A stretch of 36,122 nt of DNA, from the NCBI GenBank assembly GCA_027318585.1, contig DAHVOW010000016.1, forward strand, positions 1 to 36,122, given 5' to 3'. The DNA is from Methanobacteriaceae archaeon. GTDB lineage: Archaea; Methanobacteriota; Methanobacteria; Methanobacteriales; Methanobacteriaceae. Positions 16,061 to 23,934 of this stretch are shown in pieces. Numbering within the stretch: the first letter of the stretch is position 1; the number at the start of each line of letters is the position of its first letter. A model generated the notes under the pieces. It worked only from the letters and a program-made list of their open reading frames with translations. It ran no database searches and was not told where the DNA came from. A program made the translations under genes and the position numbers.

Positions 16061-16636
16061 TTAAATTTTCCTATCTTTATATTTTTTACAAACTTCATAA
16101 AAATTCTCAAATAACTGGGGCCCCTTCTGGGTGTGATGGACTTCTGGATGGAATTGGATACCATATAATGGCTTTTTATGATGTTTCATGGCCTCAATGT
16201 CACATATGGATGATGTGGCCAGTACTTCAAACTCTTCTGGTAATGTACGGACTTCGTCTTTGTGGGAGGCCCATACTTCCATGGTGGGGCCTAAACCCTG
16301 GAAGATGTCATTTTCTTTGAGGATGTTGATTTCAATCTTGGCATAGCTTTCAATTCCAGCAGCCCCTACTTCTGCACCATAGGCTTTGGCCATTATCTGG
16401 TGACCCAGGCAGATACCCAGTATTGGATAATCCAACTGGTTAACATACTGGCTGGAGTTACCGGATCTTTCTAGGGAAGGACCTCCCCCCAGGATAATGC
16501 CGGCTGGATCTTTTTCTTCTATTTTTTCCAGTGAGGTGGAGTTGGGAATGATCTCGGATGGAATCTTAAGGTAATGCAGGCTGCGATATATGCGGTGGTT
16601 GTACTGTCCATGATTGTTAACCACTAAAATCTTCAT
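16061..16636 (-). CDS. guaAA: GMP synthetase subunit A (glutamine amidotransferase)
   Basis: This class I glutaminase supplies ammonia to the GMP synthetase ATP-pyrophosphatase subunit. The 191 residues contain the oxyanion region ILGGGPSLERSG, the nucleophile Cys76 in GICLGHQ and the His163/Glu165 pair in FHPEVHH. These complete the catalytic triad. It is full length for the archaeal stand-alone form. ATG 16636 follows a strong Shine-Dalgarno (GGGGAGATGA). A TATA-like stretch (ATATTTTATTAAG on the minus strand, about 16672-16684) lies upstream in the spacer shared with the divergent small membrane-protein gene. Confidence 0.96.
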   Translation of the reverse strand: MKILVVNNHGQYNHRIYRSLHYLKIPSEIIPNSTSLEKIEEKDPAGIILGGGPSLERSGNSSQYVNQLDYPILGICLGHQIMAKAYGAEVGAAGIESYAKIEINILKENDIFQGLGPTMEVWASHKDEVRTLPEEFEVLATSSICDIEAMKHHKKPLYGIQFHPEVHHTQKGPQLFENFYEVCKKYKDRKI

Positions 16637-16729
16637 TTTTCATCTCCCCTTTACATACAACAACTTAAATCTTAATAAAATATTGACTTTAGGAATATAT
16701 TTATGGTCTCACTTACTAAATGAAAGACC

Positions 16730-16876
16730 ATGGAGCTTCAAGACATAGTATTTATTGTGGTGGCACTGTTACTGGCAGTGGTTTTCTTCTACGTCTTTAT
16801 CTGGTTACTGCCCATTATAATTATTCTGGTGGTGGCCTATGTGATTTACATCTACCTGAAAAGCTCATCACAATAA
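16730..16876 (+). CDS. 48-residue small membrane protein
   Basis: ATG 16730 opens a 48-codon frame ending in TAA at 16874-16876. After the short N-terminus MELQDI, residues 7-43 are almost entirely hydrophobic (for example VVALLLAVVFFYVFIWLLP, then IIIILVVAYVIYIYL), ending in KSSSQ. This is one long or two closely spaced membrane helices with a likely hinge at Pro28. A longer overlapping frame (16720-16908) encodes no sensible protein and is rejected. A TATA box (AATATATTTATGG, about 16694-16706) would start transcription close to the ATG, so the message may be nearly leaderless. The family is unknown. The DUF2124 gene follows after 60 bases. Confidence 0.6.
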   Translation: MELQDIVFIVVALLLAVVFFYVFIWLLPIIIILVVAYVIYIYLKSSSQ

Positions 16877-16936
16877 TTGTTTTTGGATTTTTTATTTTTG
16901 ATGTATAATAGTGATTCATTTAATTGAGATGATATT

Positions 16937-17395
16937 ATGGAACCAACCGATGAATTTAAAGGAATAACTGGTAATCTAATGGCGTTCAAGAAGGAAGTAG
17001 CAGATGCTCAGAAGGTCACCTTCGCTGGTCTGCCTGGTGTATGCACTCCATTTGCTGAATTATTTTCCTACGCCATCCGGGATAAGGAGTCGGTTTTCAT
17101 CACAAAAGTCGATTGTAAATCCGCCCGGAAACTGGAAATGACGCCACAGGGGATGCAGTTAACCGATGAAGCTGATCCCCGTGCTGATGTCCTGGCTATC
17201 TTGGGAGGTCTTTCCCTGCCCAAATCCAACCTGGGGGTGGAGGATATTGAGAAACTAAAAGACCAGGTTTTGAAGGATGGAGGCAAGATGATTGGCCTAT
17301 GTTACATGAGCATGTTCCAGGAAGTTGGCTGGGACAAGAAACTGGACTTTGATTGCATAATTGATGGATATTTAACTGGAAAAATATTGAGATAG
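16937..17395 (+). CDS. DUF2124 family protein
   Basis: The 152-residue soluble protein matches DUF2124, a family mainly of methanogens with an alpha/beta fold and no known reaction. Visible stretches are VTFAGLPGVCTPFAELFSYAIRD (shown in part: FAGLPGVCTPFAE, about 29-41), a central LAILGGLSLPKS and GLCYMSMFQEVGWD near the C-terminus. Conserved Cys residues at about 36, 59 and 122 could bind a metal or form a redox site, but that is speculation. ATG 16937 has GAGATGAT just upstream. The DUF447 gene follows after 5 bases and is probably co-translated. Context gives no pathway beyond this pairing. Confidence 0.82.
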   Translation: MEPTDEFKGITGNLMAFKKEVADAQKVTFAGLPGVCTPFAELFSYAIRDKESVFITKVDCKSARKLEMTPQGMQLTDEADPRADVLAILGGLSLPKSNLGVEDIEKLKDQVLKDGGKMIGLCYMSMFQEVGWDKKLDFDCIIDGYLTGKILR

Positions 17396-17400
17396 GTAAT

Positions 17401-18021
17401 ATGCCAGATATCACTGCACTGGGTCTGAAAAAAGGCCAGTTATATGAATCTATAATCTGTACCAGAAATGCCGATGGCACTCCCAATGCAGCCCCAATGG
17501 GCCTCATAGTTAAGAATACCAGTGAAGTGGTTTTTTATTTCTATCCTGGTTCACATACAGCATCAAATGTGAAAAGGGACCCTTTGTTCACGGTAAATAT
17601 CCTGGAAGATCCATTAACCTTCGTGGAATGTACATTAGGCTGTCCTCCACATAGTTCTTTCCAGGAAGATGGTAATTTGTTCTACCTTAAATCTGCCGAT
17701 GCTTACTTCACGGCCCGGGTCACTGCACATAAAACTGGGCCTCGTAAGGATCGTTTTGGTTCCACGGAGTTGACCATAATTCAGGCCCGGGTAGAGAAAA
17801 CAGTTAAACTTGCCGAATGCGTCCACCCCCTTAACCGGGCTATATACGGAATTATTGAGGCTTTAGTTAACCTTACCCGTATGGAAATGGCTGATCAAGA
17901 AACGAGACAAATTTATATCAAGCGAATGTCTGAAATCTCTCGTCTGGTTAACCGTGTGGGGGGCCTGGGAGATAAAGAAGCCCTGAAAAGGATTCAACAA
18001 AAATATGATGACTATCAGTAG
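17401..18021 (+). CDS. DUF447 family protein, predicted flavin-binding split barrel
   Basis: This 206-residue protein matches DUF447, a family related to the FMN-binding split barrel of flavin reductases. It is found in methanogens and in methylotrophs that use tetrahydromethanopterin-type cofactors. The N-terminal barrel (about 10-140) begins with GQLYESIICTRNADGTPNAA and includes FYFYPGSHTASNVKRDP. The C-terminal helical part (about 140-206) is charged. No catalytic residues can be named with confidence. It starts with ATG 17401, 5 bases after the DUF2124 stop. Its last 7 bases overlap the end of the convergent adenine deaminase gene. A link to pterin cofactor metabolism is an inference from family distribution. 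Confidence 0.82.
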   Translation: MPDITALGLKKGQLYESIICTRNADGTPNAAPMGLIVKNTSEVVFYFYPGSHTASNVKRDPLFTVNILEDPLTFVECTLGCPPHSSFQEDGNLFYLKSADAYFTARVTAHKTGPRKDRFGSTELTIIQARVEKTVKLAECVHPLNRAIYGIIEALVNLTRMEMADQETRQIYIKRMSEISRLVNRVGGLGDKEALKRIQQKYDDYQ

Positions 18022-19700
18022 CTATCTTTAGCATTTCTTTTTATAACGTCCACGAAATCAAAGGCCGACACGTCAAAAAGTCCCTGATCACTAATTTTTA
18101 GCTGAGGGATAACCAACAGGGCCAGGAAGGACATGGTCATAAACGGGGATGCCAGACCACAACCCATCCCCCTCGCAAAGTTTTTCAATTCTTCCAGATC
18201 CCTTGCCACCTCACTGGCACTACGGCTACTCATCAATCCTGCCAGGGGTAAACTAAGGACTTTGTAAGAGTTTTCGGATATAGCCACCAGTCCGCCACCC
18301 ATTTCCCGGATTTTATTAGCCGCATCAGCCATGGTAGTGCTATTGGTACCCACTACCATTATGTTATGGGAATCATGGGCTACACTGGAGGCTAATGCGC
18401 CATATTTGAGATTGAAACCTTTAACAAATGCGTTGGCCACTTTATCATGACCATAACGCTCTACCACTGCTATTTTAAGGATATCATTTTTTATATCGGG
18501 TGTCACAACTCTATTTTGGCATTTTAAATGTGCTTCGGTTTCTAGGGTTAGTAACTGTCCTTCAATTACCTGGATCACTCTAACCAGAACCGAATCGGCA
18601 TCAGAGACTATATCGAATTCATAAGGAATTTTAGGTTTCAAATGGAAGCTACTTTTCAATGGTAGGGGTTCAGCTTTAAAAAGGGCCTGCCCCTGCTGGG
18701 CCACCAGATCCCCATTGATAAAGACTTTATTTATATTAAATTCCTCCAGGTCTTGGACGATGACCATGTCAGCAGCTTTACCGGGGGCTATTGCTCCTCC
18801 GTCTAATCGGTAATGTTGGGCTGGGTTGAGAGTTACCATGCGCACGGCTTCCAAGGGATCCATGCCCAGAGAAACTGCTTTTCTGAGAACCAGATCCAGA
18901 TGTCCATGTAGGAGGTCTTCGGCATGACGATCATCTGATACCAGGAAATCTCCACCAACTTTCCACAGATCTTCCAGGTTAGGGGCTGAGGAACCCTCCC
19001 TGATCATGATCTTCATTCCCAGTTTTTTCTTCTCCCGGGCCTCCTCCAGGGTGGTACATTCGTGATCAGTGGATATTCCAGCCGATATGTATTTGCAAAG
19101 ATCAGATCCGGTTAGAAGGGGAGCATGCCCATCTGCCGGTTTTTTATACTTCTTTGAACTTCGGATTTTGCTATTTACTGTGGAATCATCTGCTATAACT
19201 CCTGGAAAGTTCATCATCTCCCCCAAAGCCACCACGTCTTCATGGGATAGAAGTTCATCGATTTCCGCTGGTCCCACAACTGCTCCTGATGTTTCAAATG
19301 GGGTGGCTGGTACGCAGGATGGGGCTGAAAAGTAAATTTTAAGGGGTACCGAACCAGAATCAGTCATCATATAATCTATTCCATCCATACCCATCACATT
19401 AGCTATTTCATGGGGATCAGCAACTACTGATGATGTACCATGGGGCACCACGGCCTCAGCAAAGCGGGAAGGGCAGAGCATGGAACTTTCGATGTGTATA
19501 TGGGCGTCTATAAACCCTGGAAGGATGTAATGGTCAAATTCGGCTTCCAGGGGTTTGACACAGGTTATTCGCCCGGCCTGGAATTCAACCTGGGCGGGGT
19601 AGATGTCTCCGGTGAAGACATCTAATAGGTTCCCTCTGATCTTATGGGGGGTTCCTAAACTCTGGGGCAGGTATTCCTCTAAATCCGATATAGTGGTAAT
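18015..19700 (-). CDS. ade: Adenine deaminase with apparently non-standard start codon
   Basis: Adenine deaminase converts adenine to hypoxanthine for purine salvage. The amidohydrolase barrel starts with LPGFIDAHIHIESSM (residues 60-74, metal ligands HIH 67-69), then VVADPHEIANVMG and DDRHAEDLLHGHLD. The adenine-deaminase C-terminal domain starts near residue 400. The first in-frame ATG is at 19481, inside the barrel, and would remove the essential HIH. The frame is open upstream to a TAA at 19716-19718, with no ATG, GTG or TTG in it. GAGGGGAT at 19705-19712 lies 4 bases before an ATT at 19698-19700, so I propose AUU initiation (561 residues, normal length). The ornithine cyclodeaminase gene is just upstream. 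Confidence 0.85.
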   Translation of the reverse strand: MTTISDLEEYLPQSLGTPHKIRGNLLDVFTGDIYPAQVEFQAGRITCVKPLEAEFDHYILPGFIDAHIHIESSMLCPSRFAEAVVPHGTSSVVADPHEIANVMGMDGIDYMMTDSGSVPLKIYFSAPSCVPATPFETSGAVVGPAEIDELLSHEDVVALGEMMNFPGVIADDSTVNSKIRSSKKYKKPADGHAPLLTGSDLCKYISAGISTDHECTTLEEAREKKKLGMKIMIREGSSAPNLEDLWKVGGDFLVSDDRHAEDLLHGHLDLVLRKAVSLGMDPLEAVRMVTLNPAQHYRLDGGAIAPGKAADMVIVQDLEEFNINKVFINGDLVAQQGQALFKAEPLPLKSSFHLKPKIPYEFDIVSDADSVLVRVIQVIEGQLLTLETEAHLKCQNRVVTPDIKNDILKIAVVERYGHDKVANAFVKGFNLKYGALASSVAHDSHNIMVVGTNSTTMADAANKIREMGGGLVAISENSYKVLSLPLAGLMSSRSASEVARDLEELKNFARGMGCGLASPFMTMSFLALLVIPQLKISDQGLFDVSAFDFVDVIKRNAKDSY

Positions 19701-19704
19701 TTTA

Positions 19705-19712
19705 ATCCCCTC
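19705..19712 (-). promoter_or_regulatory. Shine-Dalgarno site that defines the ade start
   Basis: Read on the minus strand the bases are GAGGGGAT, seven of eight matching the anti-SD complement GAGGTGAT. The spacer to the ATT codon at 19700 is TAAA, close to the 3-base spacer seen at moeA. No standard start codon exists in any frame nearby. Confidence 0.55.
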
Positions 19713-19734
19713 TAATTAGGCCCTCTAATGATAA

Positions 19735-20961
19735 TTACTCTTCCGAATTTGTCAATTCCTGGTAGAGCATGGGTAGGAACGCCCCCACATCGGTGACAAT
19801 ACCCACTACTTGGGCACTGCCCCGGTCTGCCAGTTTGGTAACGGTGGCTGGATTTATATCCACACAGATACTCTTCACATGGGATGGGAGGATGTTTCCG
19901 GTGGCTATGGAGTGTAGCATGGTGGAAATCATGATTACCATGTCCACATCCCTCACGTACTTGCGCATTTCATCCTGAGCATCTATAACATCAGTGATTA
20001 CATCTGGTAGGGGGCCATCATCCCGTATGGAACCCGCCAGTACAAAGGGTACCTCGTTTTTAACACACTCGTACATGATCCCCTTGGTAAGCACGCCCTG
20101 TTTAACTGCATCTTTAATGGAACCTGCCTTGTTAATTTCGTTTATGGCGTAAATGTGGTGCCGGTGTCCACGGATTACTGATTCTCCACTTTTAATACAC
20201 ATTCCTAGGGAAGTACCGTAGAGGGCGCTTTCTATATCGTGGGTGGCCAGGGCGTTACCTGCGAATATCACATCCACCAGTCCCTCACTTATCATTCTGG
20301 CCAGCAAAGGACCTGAACCAGTGTGCACAATGGCCGGGCCTCCCACCACCGCGATCTTCCCATTTTTAGATTTAAGCTCCTTAATTTCAGTGGCTATGCT
20401 CTTAATAATGGATTCTAATGGTTTCTCTGAGGACGCTTCGCTGGACATAAACTCAAAAACGCCTTTTTTTCCACGAGGACGTTCTGGAGGTTCGACTTTT
20501 ATTCCCTCCCGTCCAACCACCACCAGATCACCTTTAACAATGCGTCCTATGGGTTTACATAGGGCGCTTCTGTTTGAAGGGTCAACCACGATCATACAAT
20601 CCATTTCAATGTCATCTACCGATAACCATTCTCCCTGGTAACGTATAGAAGTGGGGTGATTGGTGGTGGAATAAAAATCAGCAGGTAAGGTGCGGTCCTT
20701 GGGTGAAGGTTCCAGATTAACTTCCTGTAACTCCTCCACCATGGCACCAATCTCAGTGAGTTCATCCAGTATCTCTCCCAGGTGAGATTCACTGTGACCC
20801 GTTACACGTATCCGGGCGTGGCTAATATCCTTTTTTCTTTTACCCACCTCGAATTCCAGTATCTTAAAGTCTCCTCCCAGGTCCATTATCAGATCCAGGG
20901 TGGTGGGAAGGGTTAAAGAATCTATGATATGGCCGGAAAGGGTAACTACTCTTGTTTGCAT
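19735..20961 (-). CDS. Archaeal ornithine cyclodeaminase (TIGR00300 family)
   Basis: The 408-residue protein matches the TIGR00300 (LOR/SDH) family. A methanococcal member was reported as an archaeal ornithine cyclodeaminase making proline from ornithine, and cyanobacterial arginine-degrading enzymes share the domain. The N-terminal part (1-95) is a ferredoxin-like LOR domain. The C-terminal half is Rossmann-like, with GKIAVVGGPAIVHTGSGPLL (about 201-220), GNALATHDIESALYG and SICVDINPATVTKLADRGS. It is not related to the bacterial mu-crystallin type. ATG 20961 follows the strong Shine-Dalgarno AGGAGGATAGC. Ade lies 34 bases downstream and agmatinase 105 bases upstream. Activity is predicted by family only. 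Confidence 0.85.
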   Translation of the reverse strand: MQTRVVTLSGHIIDSLTLPTTLDLIMDLGGDFKILEFEVGKRKKDISHARIRVTGHSESHLGEILDELTEIGAMVEELQEVNLEPSPKDRTLPADFYSTTNHPTSIRYQGEWLSVDDIEMDCMIVVDPSNRSALCKPIGRIVKGDLVVVGREGIKVEPPERPRGKKGVFEFMSSEASSEKPLESIIKSIATEIKELKSKNGKIAVVGGPAIVHTGSGPLLARMISEGLVDVIFAGNALATHDIESALYGTSLGMCIKSGESVIRGHRHHIYAINEINKAGSIKDAVKQGVLTKGIMYECVKNEVPFVLAGSIRDDGPLPDVITDVIDAQDEMRKYVRDVDMVIMISTMLHSIATGNILPSHVKSICVDINPATVTKLADRGSAQVVGIVTDVGAFLPMLYQELTNSEE

Positions 20962-21066
20962 GCTATCCTCCTAATTATGTTCAGTTTTTTAATAAAAACC
21001 ATGAAAATAAGCTTTTTTTAGAGGCATCTTGAATATAGGTTTTTTTAAACTATGATAAATAAATTC

Positions 21067-21993
21067 CTAGATAGTGATTCCAGGCGTATCTTGCAGGAAT
21101 AAAAAATCAAGCAATACTTTAGCAGCGTTTATAGACGTAATATCTCCTACTGAAGATGATGATACCTCCATAACGTCTAAACCAATAAAATCCTTATTTT
21201 TAAGGCTAAAAATAAGTGTCTCCAACTCTATTGGATTCAAACCGCCAGGAGCCGGCGTCCCGACACTGGGTGCATAACAGGGATCCAGAACATCCATGTC
21301 CACCGTCACATATAGCGGTCCCTCCAGAGAGACCAGATGATCTACCACCTTATCCAGGTTATTTTTGACATCTCGTGCAGTGAATTGAAATAGGCCTTCT
21401 TCACGGGCAAATTGAACCTCTTCCTGGGATGAAGAGCGAATACCGATCTGGATAATATTTTGGGGATTAAGTTCTGAGATTCGCCTAAGCACCGTGCCGT
21501 GAGAATACCGTTCCCCAGCATAATCATCACGAAGATCAGTGTGGGCGTCAAAATGTACAACAGATGCTTCACCTATATCGAGAGCCCGAGTAACTGGGTA
21601 ACTTATGCTATGGTCACCCCCTATGACTATGGGAACACAACCCTGATCTAGTATTTCTTCTATACTAAACTGCACCTGTTGGCAGGTTTTTTTAAAGTTA
21701 CCCGGGACGACCTGCACGTCTCCCAAGTCGTAGAATTCTGCTTCCAATTTTTTATCCAGGTACAGATTGTATTTTTCAAAATTATAGGAAGACTCCCGAA
21801 TAAGCATAGGCCCGAAACGAGCACCAGGTTGGTAGGTAGTGGTGCTATCAAAAGGAACACCAAGAAGGCTAAACACTTTATTCTGATCTTTCCGGATGTT
21901 ATGGCCTTCCTGGGCTCTTAAAGGAGTTTCAGCCCCTACCTTCTTTTCTTTTGAGAAAGCAAATTTAAAGGGGGTTTCTGCATAAAAAAGCAT
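21067..21993 (-). CDS. speB: Agmatinase (ureohydrolase family)
   Basis: Agmatinase splits agmatine into putrescine and urea. All binuclear manganese motifs are present: GGDHS (125-129), HFDAHTD (147-153) and VDMDVLDP (231-238). The protein has 308 residues, normal for the family. The ATG at 21993 has GAGGATATTTA upstream. The N-terminal 40 residues are charged and variable, and the family core begins with LLGVPFDSTTTYQPGARFGP. It lies 41 bases after the aIF5A gene. Pyruvoyl arginine decarboxylase, which makes its substrate, is encoded divergently from aIF5A, so agmatinase is more likely than arginase or formimidoglutamase. Confidence 0.93.
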   Translation of the reverse strand: MLFYAETPFKFAFSKEKKVGAETPLRAQEGHNIRKDQNKVFSLLGVPFDSTTTYQPGARFGPMLIRESSYNFEKYNLYLDKKLEAEFYDLGDVQVVPGNFKKTCQQVQFSIEEILDQGCVPIVIGGDHSISYPVTRALDIGEASVVHFDAHTDLRDDYAGERYSHGTVLRRISELNPQNIIQIGIRSSSQEEVQFAREEGLFQFTARDVKNNLDKVVDHLVSLEGPLYVTVDMDVLDPCYAPSVGTPAPGGLNPIELETLIFSLKNKDFIGLDVMEVSSSSVGDITSINAAKVLLDFLFLQDTPGITI

Positions 21994-22034
21994 TAAATAT
22001 CCTCAAAAGCATAAATAAGGGAAAATATATGGGA

Positions 22035-22424
22035 TTATTTAATTCTCATCAATTTCTTGTTTCCCATGGCCACGATGTAGTCTACTTCAGCCCCTTCCAG
22101 AAGTTGGTCGCGTAGTTCGGTGGGCATGGGAACTTCAAAGGTACTATAATCTTCCATATCCATTAACTGAACATCACTACCCATTATTGCCAGAACCTGG
22201 GCCGCACGTTTATCGATAATAGGTATATCTATCTTTGCGTCCACTGGTTTAACCAGACTTCTTTTTTGATTGTCAAAAACACCAACCGCTTCCACACGTG
22301 CTTTGGCTGCACCGTGTTTCCCGGGAGATGAGGTTTGAATGCTGGTGATTTTGGATGCTTCACCATCTAATATGACGTATTTGCCGACTTTAAGAGTTTT
22401 GACTTCTACTACCTTCTTACTCAT
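22035..22424 (-). CDS. eif5a: Translation factor aIF5A
   Basis: aIF5A helps ribosomes through proline-rich and other slow sites. It needs (deoxy)hypusine built from spermidine on one lysine, here Lys36 in SSPGKHGAAK. The 129 residues cover the N-terminal SH3-like domain with that loop and the C-terminal OB domain (about 70-129). I choose ATG 22424 (MSKKVVEVKT), with GGAGAC 6 bases upstream. A TTG at 22445 would add seven residues unlike the family. A 17-base palindrome at 22446-22462 lies just upstream. Agmatinase follows directly, which ties the factor to the supply of polyamine for its modification. Confidence 0.96.
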   Translation of the reverse strand: MSKKVVEVKTLKVGKYVILDGEASKITSIQTSSPGKHGAAKARVEAVGVFDNQKRSLVKPVDAKIDIPIIDKRAAQVLAIMGSDVQLMDMEDYSTFEVPMPTELRDQLLEGAEVDYIVAMGNKKLMRIK

Positions 22425-22445
22425 AATATTGTCTCCATGATACAA

Positions 22446-22462
22446 TCTGATTCATAATCAGA
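22446..22462. promoter_or_regulatory. 17-base palindrome upstream of aIF5A
   Basis: TCTGATT-CAT-AATCAGA is a perfect 7-base inverted repeat with a 3-base centre, 22 bases upstream of the aIF5A ATG. A TATA-like ATAAAAATC on the minus strand (about 22471-22479) would start transcription near it. It could be a repressor operator or a 5' leader hairpin. Confidence 0.4.
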
Positions 22463-22626
22463 GTTTAATCTTGATTTTTATGGGTATTAAAAAATGTAGA
22501 TGGGTTAGTAAACTTAGGATCATGAGTTAACCACACCTTTAATTGGGGGTGAAACTTTATAGAATACCCCACAACATATTAGAATTGCCTATGGTTTTTT
22601 CACTATTTAAATTTTAAGTGGTTAAA

Positions 22627-23067
22627 ATGAAAGTTTCCATTACCTCGGGGAGGGCAGAAGGCCCCACTAAACTCAATTCATTTGATAATGCATTATTAGA
22701 TGCTGGAATTGGTGACGTAAATCTTATAAAGGTTTCAAGCATAGTTTCTGGTAAAACTAAGATAGTTGAACTTCCGAAATTGGAAGGGGGGGCTATGGTT
22801 AATTGTGTACTATCTCATGCCTTTTCAGATCAGAGGGGGGACATCATAACTGCAGTTATTGTAGTTGCCAGGGCAGATAGTCTGGGATGTGTGGTTGAAC
22901 ATTCTGCAGTGAATAGGGATCCCCAGGAAGTAAAAATCGAAGCAGAAGCCATGGTCAAATATATGATGGCAATACGTGGTCTTAAAATAAAGGAACTCAA
23001 CACGGAAATGGTTAGCCATAAGGTGATTAGCATGGGCTCAGCGGTGGCAGCACTCATTTACCTTTAG
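22627..23067 (+). CDS. pdaD: Pyruvoyl-dependent arginine decarboxylase
   Basis: This enzyme converts arginine to agmatine, the first step of archaeal polyamine synthesis. It is made as a proenzyme that cuts itself between two serines, leaving a pyruvoyl cofactor. The family core NSFDNALLDAGIGDVNLIKV (18-36) leads into the cleavage pair Ser37-Ser38 in KVSSI. The protein has 146 residues from ATG 22627 (MKVSITSGRA). A GTG at 22618 lies in the GTGGTTA ribosome site and is less likely. It is divergent from aIF5A and agmatinase, and the 200-base spacer carries promoters for both. The phosphatase gene follows after 27 bases. Confidence 0.93.
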   Translation: MKVSITSGRAEGPTKLNSFDNALLDAGIGDVNLIKVSSIVSGKTKIVELPKLEGGAMVNCVLSHAFSDQRGDIITAVIVVARADSLGCVVEHSAVNRDPQEVKIEAEAMVKYMMAIRGLKIKELNTEMVSHKVISMGSAVAALIYL

Positions 23068-23094
23068 TCACAATATTGATGGGGAGGTTGTTTT

Positions 23095-23934
23095 ATGAAA
23101 GGCTCTGAAATTAAATTCTGGGAAGACATTGGTCTTAAAATAATCCATCGAGTAGAAGATGTGGTTAGACCTTTAATTGGAACTCCTAAATCTGGTGAGA
23201 TAGTTAAAATAGGCGCAGATGGAACTCCCACCACCATGATTGATGTAGTGGCAGAAAAAGAAGTTGTAAATACTCTAACAGAACTTGAAAGGCCATTATT
23301 TTTAATAAGTGAAGAAATTGGCGAAGTTATGATAGGTAATGGGCCTCCAGAAGCTATACTGGTAGTGGATCCACTGGATGGCACCAGCAACGCCATTAAA
23401 AAGATTCCGGCCTATGGAATATCCATTGCAATGGCACTTACTCCAGTCGCTTCCCCAGAAATTCCTAATCTCCAGGACATATCCCTGGGACTGGTTAAGA
23501 ACTTCGCCACTGGAGACCTATATTCTGGATTTAAGGGGGCTGGAGCATTTTTAAATGGGGAAAAAATTGGATCATCTCTGATTGATGATGTATCCAGAAC
23601 ATCTGTGGGCGCCTATATTTACCGGGGGGATATGAACCGTCTGGAACCACTCTGCAAAACAGTCCGGAGGATGAGAACCTTAGGGGCGGTGGCCATCGAG
23701 ATCTCCTACGTGGCGGATGGTACCTATGATGCCTTTGTAGATATGAGGGATAATCTGCGGGTTGTGGATGTGGCTGCCGCTAAGATAATTGTCGAAGAAA
23801 GTGGAGGCATTGTAACCGACCGCTACCGGCACGCTTTGGATGATAAACTGGGAGTTCTAGAAAAAACTTCACTAATTGCTTCTGGCAACGAAAAGCTTCA
23901 TGATGAGATTATGGGGATTTTAGGGGGTATTTAA
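23095..23934 (+). CDS. Archaeal inositol monophosphatase / fructose-1,6-bisphosphatase
   Basis: This Mg-dependent sugar phosphatase belongs to the archaeal dual-specificity IMPase/FBPase (class IV) family. Metal ligands are visible: Asp50 in PTTMID, Glu73-Glu74 in SEEIGE, and DPLDGTSN (92-99). VVDVAAAKIIVEESGG near residue 220 is the C-terminal signature. At 279 residues it is full length. It may also hydrolyse NADP: in Methanocaldococcus the same two domains are fused into one NAD kinase/NADP phosphatase. Here the stop TAA shares one base with the ATG of the NAD kinase gene (TAATG), so the two are tightly coupled. ATG 23095 follows GGGGAGGTTGTTTT. Confidence 0.93.
   Translation: MKGSEIKFWEDIGLKIIHRVEDVVRPLIGTPKSGEIVKIGADGTPTTMIDVVAEKEVVNTLTELERPLFLISEEIGEVMIGNGPPEAILVVDPLDGTSNAIKKIPAYGISIAMALTPVASPEIPNLQDISLGLVKNFATGDLYSGFKGAGAFLNGEKIGSSLIDDVSRTSVGAYIYRGDMNRLEPLCKTVRRMRTLGAVAIEISYVADGTYDAFVDMRDNLRVVDVAAAKIIVEESGGIVTDRYRHALDDKLGVLEKTSLIASGNEKLHDEIMGILGGI

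Noticed and set aside
16720..16908. 62-codon frame on the plus strand
   Set aside because: Its product has no sensible pattern, while the overlapping frame from 16730 gives a coherent membrane protein.
18015..19481. Adenine deaminase starting at ATG 19481 as a truncated gene
   Set aside because: The upstream in-frame sequence encodes the expected N-terminal domain and HIH metal site, so the gene is complete apart from its unusual start.
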